From Bacteroidota bacterium (GTDB taxonomy: Bacteria; Bacteroidota; Bacteroidia; 2-12-FULL-35-15), in the NCBI GenBank assembly GCA_026391935.1, contig JAPLDC010000522.1:1-12492 (forward strand): a DNA stretch of 12,492 bases, written 5' to 3'. The notes beneath the pieces are model-generated. The model did not search any database, was not told the DNA's origin, and was given only the letters and a program-made list of their open reading frames with translations. Position numbers and translations under genes: made by a program. Within the stretch, counting starts at the first letter, position 1, and every line of letters starts with the position of its first letter. Positions 7,831-12,492 of this stretch are shown here, piece after piece.

Positions 7831-7845
7831 CTATTTATAAAATAG
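7831..7845. repeat. Short AT-rich inverted repeat between amidase and GH18 genes
   Basis: CTATTT and AAATAG (on the minus strand) are separated by three bases, 18 bp before the GH18 GTG start. The stem is only six A/T-rich pairs with no G/C core and no following T-run, so it is unlikely to terminate transcription. No -7 box (TAnnTTTG) was found in this 85 bp spacer on the minus strand, which fits read-through from the amidase gene. Confidence 0.3.
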
Positions 7846-7898
7846 GTGTTGATTTATACATTAATCCCGTCATTGCTTTTTTACTCACAATGGCATTA

Positions 7899-10800
7899 TT
7901 ATTTAATAATTACTTTAATGACCTTTTGAGAATTTTCTGTTTTTATTTTAATGAAATACATTCCTTTTGACAATTGTAAATTTCCGGAGTTGATTGATAA
8001 TTCATGCTTCCCGGATGTTTGATTAGGATTGTTATACAAGCTAATTGTCTTTCCTAAAACATCCGACAAAGTAATTTCAATTTTTGAATTTTCAGTTAAC
8101 TGATAAGCAAGTGTTGCATTATTTGTAAATGGATTTGGATAAACAATTAATCCTGAGTTGTAAAGTTCGTCAATTCCTGTCGCACCTATATTAACCGTTT
8201 GTCCGTTGCTATTGAATACTGTGGAAATTAATCCCGCTCCGTCCTGAGCTTTTACACTGAAATAATAGGTTTGTAAATTCACTAAACTTAATCCTGTTAC
8301 GGTTACATTCCGGTTAAACCAATTGTCGGTCCAGTTTACAACATCTGTTGCGCCTGGAGTAGTCCCGATAGCATACCAATATCGTGATATAGCAGAGTTT
8401 ACGTCTGTTGATGCACTCCAATTCGCAGAGAGCGTAGTTGCAGAATTTGTAATTGCAATGTCTGCTCCAAGGCCATCATTGATCGTGTCAACAGGGCTTG
8501 GTGTTGTCCAGTCAACATTAATATTTTGATAGAAAATGGCAGAAAGATTTCCTGCAGAATCAGAACATATGGATTTTACTTTTGCTGAAAATGCAGTAGG
8601 GTTAATATTTTGATAACGTATATCATTTGTTGCAGCTGCGCCAACGCTGATACTTGCACTCAAAGGATTCCTGGAACGGTATACTTTTAATTCATTGATC
8701 GCAAAATTACATTCAGCACTTCTAAATGAAATTGCATTCCCTGTTAGATACGGTGATAGATCTGTCCAGCTGGTTACAAATTGATTGTCTCTGTAAATGC
8801 TTATTTTTCCGGTGGTACGATCGTAAATCACTTTGTAATCATACCATTGTCCTGCAACGGTTGTGAATGGAATGTTTACAACTGGTGATCCAAAAACATC
8901 ACTGACAACCTTATAGATCTGAAGATAGCCATCATCCACTCTGAACCAAACAAAATAGGAGTTGCCTCGATTTGTCAAACTTCCGTTGTCACAGAAAAAA
9001 TGAAAGCCTGCCCGTTTGGTAATTCCGGTTCCATCTATCTTTCCATAAAAGTTATAGAGATATCTGTTTGATAAAGTTTGATTTAATGTTGCATAAATAT
9101 TGGTATTGCTGTTTATTTCATCACTTTGATACAAAGCTCCTGCATTAATGCTCCATGTTCCTATAACACTTGTCCAGTCAGGGTGAATTGCGACATCAAA
9201 ATTATCCGCAAAAAATCCGTTGTTATTATTTGCTCTCCATTCTGTTCCATTAAAATCAATCACCTGATAAAAACTTTTTTCTAAACCACTTCCACCAACA
9301 TTATCTGCATCGGTAAAATTAGCTGTAAAGTTTGTCGTTTCCCAGGCACTAGTTGTATCTACAACAGTTGTAGGAGCAATGCTGTCTATTGTTGCAGAAG
9401 TCGCAGCGGTGCTCGTCCAATTTGCAGCCCATCCTGCAGCAACTGTTGCACAGTCGGAACGGAATTCCAATAACATAGAACCTCCTGATGAAGAAACCGT
9501 ACCGGGTGATGAAGTTCCGGTATATTGTCCAATTAAAGGCGAAGAAGTTGTAGCACCATCATAGATAAATAAATAATCCCAATTCAATTCTGTATTGAAT
9601 GCTGTGAAATTAAGTGTGATGGATGTTGCACCAGCAGGTTGTATCAAAGTCAGTTTACGTTCATCATTCGAATAATTTCCTGCCGCACCGCCACTATCAT
9701 AATAGCTTCCGGTTGCTGAAGTCACGGTAGTAATGATCGGGCTGTTATTTATTAATTTATAATAATACGCCCAGTTCCAATTTGGCCCCGGATCATTATG
9801 TGTTTGCAAAGGAAACATCTGATGTCCTTTTATTGTTGTGCAAGCGCCTATTCCGCAAGTGGATGAAGAGCCTGAACATCCCGGACCATAATATGTTCTT
9901 AAAGGATTTATTCCATATCCGCTGGTGCAGATATCTCTGACAAGAGCCGCAGATCCGATATACATAGCTGTTGTATACCAGCTTGCTGTCGAAACATATC
10001 CTTCGTGTTCCAGTCCGATTGTATATGGATTTTCACTTCCAACATGCCATGCTTTATTTGCTTCTAAAACCATTTGAGTAACCTGACCATCGCTTGAGCG
10101 TAAAACATAATGTGCAGAAACACTGGCAGCACAATTTTGAAACCAGGAAATACAACCTGCATAAGTTCCTTCTATATCATGAATTGTTACTGCAGAAATT
10201 GCCGTTCCTCCTCTTGTGCTGTAATTGCAGGAAGCAGCCGCATTCCAAATTGCAGGTCCAAAATCTGTCGATAAAACTGATTTTTGAAATTGTTGTCCCT
10301 TTTTATTATAAACACTTTCATCCGTAACAATCACCGAAGTGGCACTTAATATAGCTAGGTTCTCCGCTCCGAATATTTTTTCAGGATCCAGATGATGATC
10401 AGGGAAATTATAGAGTTGCTGGTAATTTCCATTCATCAAAAATTGCACATACCCATATTCTTGCGCGGCCAGTGCGTAAAATTGACCAACAGTCTCTCTA
10501 GGTAACTCACTCAGGTAAACTAAAATACTTAATTGATCCTCTGCTTTATTACTTTTGATGTTTAATAAATTTTTCACTTTCACATATGCATCCGCAAAAG
10601 CGAGAATGTTTTTTTCAGGATCATTAATAATATCTTCTGCACTGATCAAAGAAAGTTGAGAAACAGTATTCAGATTATTTAAAAAATAATTTTTTCCATC
10701 CAAGGTTAGGCCCATTACTCCGTAAGCATTCGGAATACCCATACAGCTTTCTGAAACAAGAGAAGAATGGGTGATGTGCGTAAAACGTGTATTGCAAAAA

Positions 10801-10949
10801 GCAACAGCCTCCAGCATGCCTCTCGGAATTTCGGGGTAAATTAAATAGGCTTTGTCAAATGATTTCGCATAAGGATTTGCGATTAACTCACCTGCCTTAG
10901 TATGAATTATAGAAAATAAAAGGATAGAAAAAAGGAAGAGCTTTTTCAT
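7899..10949 (-). CDS. T9SS-exported N-acetylmuramoyl-L-alanine amidase with transglycosylase-like N-domain
   Basis: Exported zinc amidase of 1016 residues, predicted to cut the bond between MurNAc and L-Ala of peptidoglycan. After a signal peptide (1-20), residues about 36-190 resemble a lytic-transglycosylase/lysozyme-like fold: IPRGMLEAVAFCNTRF, YGVMGL and NDPEKNILAFADAYVKVKNLL. Where SLT enzymes have the catalytic ES pair this reads N53-T54, so the domain may bind rather than cut. The Amidase_2 domain (about 250-400) has zinc ligands H257 (TIHD), H376 (GHQ) and D386 (DPGPNW), SAHYVL at 278-283 and catalytic-type E314/E316 in IGLEHEG. The tail then runs CUB (about 411-511), Ig-like half (525-585), LamG-like module (about 587-760), Ig-like half (761-816), Fn3-like (about 828-920) and T9SS type A sorting domain (936-1016). 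This tail is homologous to that of the GH18 protein encoded next. The ATG is supported by the signal peptide and by a promoter-like site 29 bp upstream. Amidase function is firm; the biological target (self, prey or debris) is not shown. Confidence 0.93.
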   Translation of the reverse strand: MKKLFLFSILLFSIIHTKAGELIANPYAKSFDKAYLIYPEIPRGMLEAVAFCNTRFTHITHSSLVSESCMGIPNAYGVMGLTLDGKNYFLNNLNTVSQLSLISAEDIINDPEKNILAFADAYVKVKNLLNIKSNKAEDQLSILVYLSELPRETVGQFYALAAQEYGYVQFLMNGNYQQLYNFPDHHLDPEKIFGAENLAILSATSVIVTDESVYNKKGQQFQKSVLSTDFGPAIWNAAASCNYSTRGGTAISAVTIHDIEGTYAGCISWFQNCAASVSAHYVLRSSDGQVTQMVLEANKAWHVGSENPYTIGLEHEGYVSTASWYTTAMYIGSAALVRDICTSGYGINPLRTYYGPGCSGSSSTCGIGACTTIKGHQMFPLQTHNDPGPNWNWAYYYKLINNSPIITTVTSATGSYYDSGGAAGNYSNDERKLTLIQPAGATSITLNFTAFNTELNWDYLFIYDGATTSSPLIGQYTGTSSPGTVSSSGGSMLLEFRSDCATVAAGWAANWTSTAATSATIDSIAPTTVVDTTSAWETTNFTANFTDADNVGGSGLEKSFYQVIDFNGTEWRANNNNGFFADNFDVAIHPDWTSVIGTWSINAGALYQSDEINSNTNIYATLNQTLSNRYLYNFYGKIDGTGITKRAGFHFFCDNGSLTNRGNSYFVWFRVDDGYLQIYKVVSDVFGSPVVNIPFTTVAGQWYDYKVIYDRTTGKISIYRDNQFVTSWTDLSPYLTGNAISFRSAECNFAINELKVYRSRNPLSASISVGAAATNDIRYQNINPTAFSAKVKSICSDSAGNLSAIFYQNINVDWTTPSPVDTINDGLGADIAITNSATTLSANWSASTDVNSAISRYWYAIGTTPGATDVVNWTDNWFNRNVTVTGLSLVNLQTYYFSVKAQDGAGLISTVFNSNGQTVNIGATGIDELYNSGLIVYPNPFTNNATLAYQLTENSKIEITLSDVLGKTISLYNNPNQTSGKHELSINSGNLQLSKGMYFIKIKTENSQKVIKVIIK

Positions 10950-10952
10950 CTG

Positions 10953-10975
10953 TATTTGTTGGGATTAATCTTACT
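10953..10975. repeat. Direct repeat copy 1 in the divergent promoter region
   Basis: The plus-strand sequence is TATTTGTTGGG, then A, then TTAATCTTACT. It starts 3 bp upstream of the amidase ATG, so on the amidase transcript it would lie in the leader. It pairs with the copy at 11013-11034, exactly 60 bp away start to start. The first 11 bases are identical and 9 of the last 11 match after a one-base gap. It may be an operator half or a leader element. Confidence 0.5.
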
Positions 10976-10977
10976 AG

Positions 10978-11008
10978 TAAAGATAAGAAAATGAGAGGAA
11001 TAGGCAAG
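10978..11008 (-). promoter_or_regulatory. Candidate Bacteroidota-type promoter for the amidase
   Basis: On the minus strand, CTTG (11008-11005) and TATCTTTA (10985-10978) are separated by 19 bp. This fits the Bacteroidota sigma layout (TTTG, 19-21 bp, TAnnTTTG) with one mismatch in each box. It would give a leader of roughly 25 nt before the amidase ATG at 10949. The two direct-repeat copies lie on either side of it. Confidence 0.4.
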
Positions 11009-11012
11009 TTTT

Positions 11013-11034
11013 TATTTGTTGGGTTAAGCTTTCT
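11013..11034. repeat. Direct repeat copy 2 in the divergent promoter region
   Basis: The plus-strand sequence is TATTTGTTGGG followed by TTAAGCTTTCT. It lies just upstream of the candidate amidase -33 box (minus sense) and about 50 bp before the divergent gene at 11086. The position fits an activator or repressor site shared by both genes. The function is inferred from placement only. Confidence 0.5.
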
Positions 11035-11045
11035 ATGGCAAAATA

Positions 11046-11076
11046 TTGGAATGATTATAGAATTTAACTATCTTTA
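11046..11076 (+). promoter_or_regulatory. Weak promoter-like pair before the beta-propeller gene
   Basis: TTGG (11046-11049) and TATCTTTA (11069-11076) are 19 bp apart and differ from TTTG / TAnnTTTG by one base each. The -7 box ends only 9 bp before the ATG at 11086, so the transcript would be nearly leaderless. The same octamer, TATCTTTA, is the candidate -7 box of the divergent amidase. Rated low because AT-rich DNA gives such matches by chance. Confidence 0.2.
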
Positions 11077-11085
11077 GTATGATAC

Positions 11086-12492
11086 ATGAAAAAAGCGATT
11101 ATATTCTTCATTGTAATTAATTTTATATTGTCCGTAAAAGCACAATCTCCTACTTTTGAATGGGCAAAAGTTGTTGGGTCTTCTTGTTTATCACTTTCTG
11201 TCAATAATGGAAAAACATTGGCTATAGACACTTTAGGGAATACATACTCTGTGGGTAGTTTTGCTGGAACAGTAGATTTTGATCCTGGATCAGGCATATT
11301 TAATCTAACTTCAGCAACAACTAATTTTGACACTTTTATATTGAAGTTAGACTCTGTTGGAAATTTTGTTTGGGCAAAAAATATTGGTGGAGCTGTTTCT
11401 TCTGACCGAGTAATTGGATACTCGATTGCATTAAGTAAGACAGGGAATTTATATGTAACGGGTCTATTTTCTGGTGCAATTGATTTTGATCCCAGTTCTT
11501 CAGGAGTAACGATCTTATCTACAGCTCCAACAGGTCAGGATATATTTGTTTTTAAACTGGATAGCTTAGGAGACTTTGTTTGGGCTGAAAGTATGGTTGG
11601 AGCTGGAGGAGCTTCAGGATATTCAATAGCAATTGATTCATTGGAGAATATATATACTACAGGATATTTTTCAGGAACGGTAGATTTTGATCCAGGACCA
11701 GGAGTCACCATTTATAGTTCTCCTATAGGCACCTCAAAGGATATGTTTATTTTAAAGTTAGATTCCAATGGAAATTTTATATGGGCAAAACATATTGGAT
11801 CAGTTGGAACTTCAAATTGTATTGCATGTTCAATCGCAATAGATAAAGCATGTAATGTGTATATCACAGGTTTTTTCCAATGGACCGTGGATTTTAATCC
11901 TGGGATAGGAGTATTTTATTTAACTGCAGGGGCTTATAATATGTTCGTAGTGAAATTTGATTCGTTTGGAAATTTTTTGTGGGCAGATAATATTGGTGAT
12001 ACAGGAAACATAGGCGGTAATTCAATTATCATAGATGGGCTTGGAAATATATATACAACTGGCTGTTTTGTTGGAGGAATAGATTTTGATCCTGGTGTTG
12101 GGACGTTTTATATGACTTCACCAGTCTCACAAGCTGCATTTATTTCGAAATTAGATTCTACTGGAAATTTTATATGGGCAAAAAGCCTTGCAGGTAATCT
12201 TAGTACAGATAATATTACAGGATTTTCTATTATAGTAGATAACAATAATAATGTATATTCTACTGGAGAGTTTAATGGAAAAATAGATTTTGACCCAGGC
12301 ATAGGCTTGTTTGATTTAACTGCCTCTGGCAGTACAGATATGTTTATTTCTAAATTAAATACTTCGGGAGATTTTGTATGGGCTTTAGATATTGGAGGAT
12401 GGGTTGCAATTTCTTCATACGCTAGAGGTAGTTCTATAAAAATAGATAAAACAAATAACCTTTATACGTTAGGGTATTTTTATGGAACTGTT
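11086..12492 (+). CDS. SBBP-type beta-propeller repeat protein, 3' end beyond the window
   Basis: The frame stays open from ATG 11086 to the right edge: 469 codons, no stop, so the C-terminus is missing. A signal peptide (MKKAIIFFIVINFILSVKA, cut before Q20) is followed by tandem repeats of 65-70 residues. Each runs W-A-K, GYSIAIDxxGNxYxTGxFxGTVDFDPG, then a stretch ending DxFIxKLDSxGNFxW. The repeat tryptophans fall at residues 26, 96, 166, 233, 299, 364 and 432, giving six complete units and the start of a seventh. This matches the SBBP (seven-bladed beta-propeller-like) repeat family common in large secreted Bacteroidota proteins. Such proteins often end in a T9SS sorting domain, which is expected but not visible here. 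The DFDPG loop recurs in each complete unit (DFDPSSSG in the second, DFNPG in the fourth). No catalytic motif is seen; a binding or structural surface role is inferred. It is divergent from the amidase and shares a 136 bp promoter region with it. Confidence 0.88.
   Translation, partial: MKKAIIFFIVINFILSVKAQSPTFEWAKVVGSSCLSLSVNNGKTLAIDTLGNTYSVGSFAGTVDFDPGSGIFNLTSATTNFDTFILKLDSVGNFVWAKNIGGAVSSDRVIGYSIALSKTGNLYVTGLFSGAIDFDPSSSGVTILSTAPTGQDIFVFKLDSLGDFVWAESMVGAGGASGYSIAIDSLENIYTTGYFSGTVDFDPGPGVTIYSSPIGTSKDMFILKLDSNGNFIWAKHIGSVGTSNCIACSIAIDKACNVYITGFFQWTVDFNPGIGVFYLTAGAYNMFVVKFDSFGNFLWADNIGDTGNIGGNSIIIDGLGNIYTTGCFVGGIDFDPGVGTFYMTSPVSQAAFISKLDSTGNFIWAKSLAGNLSTDNITGFSIIVDNNNNVYSTGEFNGKIDFDPGIGLFDLTASGSTDMFISKLNTSGDFVWALDIGGWVAISSYARGSSIKIDKTNNLYTLGYFYGTV
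11161..12492 (+). repeat. Tandem coding repeats of about 195-210 bp (propeller blades)
   Basis: The units begin at the tryptophan codons at 11161, 11371, 11581, 11782, 11980, 12175 and 12379, spaced 210, 210, 201, 198, 195 and 204 bp, always a multiple of three. Conservation is at protein level (GNxYxTG, DFDPG, LDSxGNFxWAK). The DNA copies are clearly diverged, so this is not a recent amplification. Confidence 0.8.

Noticed and set aside
7680..7970. Plus-strand open frame across the amidase-GH18 junction
   Set aside because: It overlaps the GH18 signal peptide and the amidase C-terminus in antisense; its composition is that of reverse-read coding DNA and it has no domain.
3622..10949. Polysaccharide utilisation locus
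   Set aside because: No SusC/SusD pair, sugar transporter or typical PUL regulator is present; the two hydrolases use T9SS signals instead.
11064..11333. Minus-strand open frame overlapping the start of the beta-propeller gene
   Set aside because: It is antisense to a well-supported repeat protein with a signal peptide, has no recognisable domain, and reads as a mirror of the repeat codons.
11161..12492. CRISPR or satellite array suggested by periodic repeats
   Set aside because: The period is about 200 bp, conservation is at protein level, there are no spacers, and the frame stays open throughout.

Overview
The window looks like Bacteroidota, probably a gliding or free-living environmental lineage in the Flavobacteriia / Chitinophagia / Sphingobacteriia range. 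The DNA is AT-rich, genes lack clear Shine-Dalgarno sequences, two very large secreted proteins end in type IX secretion (T9SS type A) sorting domains, and a hybrid histidine kinase is paired with a LytTR regulator. A genus cannot be named from the sequence alone.

Layout. (1) 1-275 (+) is the 3' end of a monofunctional peptidoglycan glycosyltransferase gene (mtgA type). (2) After a 188 bp gap with a perfect 22 bp palindrome comes a two-gene signalling operon (+). It holds a 790-residue hybrid histidine kinase (HNOBA-like sensor, PAS, HisKA/HATPase, REC, HPt; 464-2836) and, overlapping it by 4 bp, a LytTR response regulator (2833-3522). (3) Convergent to it is a minus-strand set, read from right to left: a T9SS-exported N-acetylmuramoyl-L-alanine amidase (10949-7899), a T9SS-exported GH18 glycosidase of the YaaH-like type (7813-4733, GTG start), a 180 bp nested inverted-repeat element (4523-4702), and a periplasmic or exported leucine-rich-repeat protein (4488-3622). 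(4) Divergent from the amidase is an SBBP-type beta-propeller-repeat protein (11086 to beyond the right edge, +). The 136 bp divergent region holds a pair of about 22 bp direct repeats exactly 60 bp apart.

How the genes fit together. The clearest functional unit is the amidase and GH18 pair. Their catalytic heads are unrelated, but they share a long multidomain tail: CUB, an Ig-like half, a concanavalin/LamG-like module, a second Ig-like half, an Fn3-like module and a T9SS signal. One 64-residue stretch is 83% identical between them. This suggests a jointly deployed cell-surface or secreted set for degrading peptidoglycan and possibly chitin, one enzyme cutting the stem peptide from MurNAc and the other the glycan chain. 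The amidase also carries an N-terminal lytic-transglycosylase-like domain in which the usual catalytic Glu appears to be Asn. The kinase/LytTR operon forms a complete phosphorelay (H308-D598-H729-D53) whose input is an HNOBA-like domain with no H-NOX gene in view. No link between the signalling operon and the hydrolases is shown by the sequence. No tRNA, rRNA, CRISPR array or intact insertion sequence was seen.
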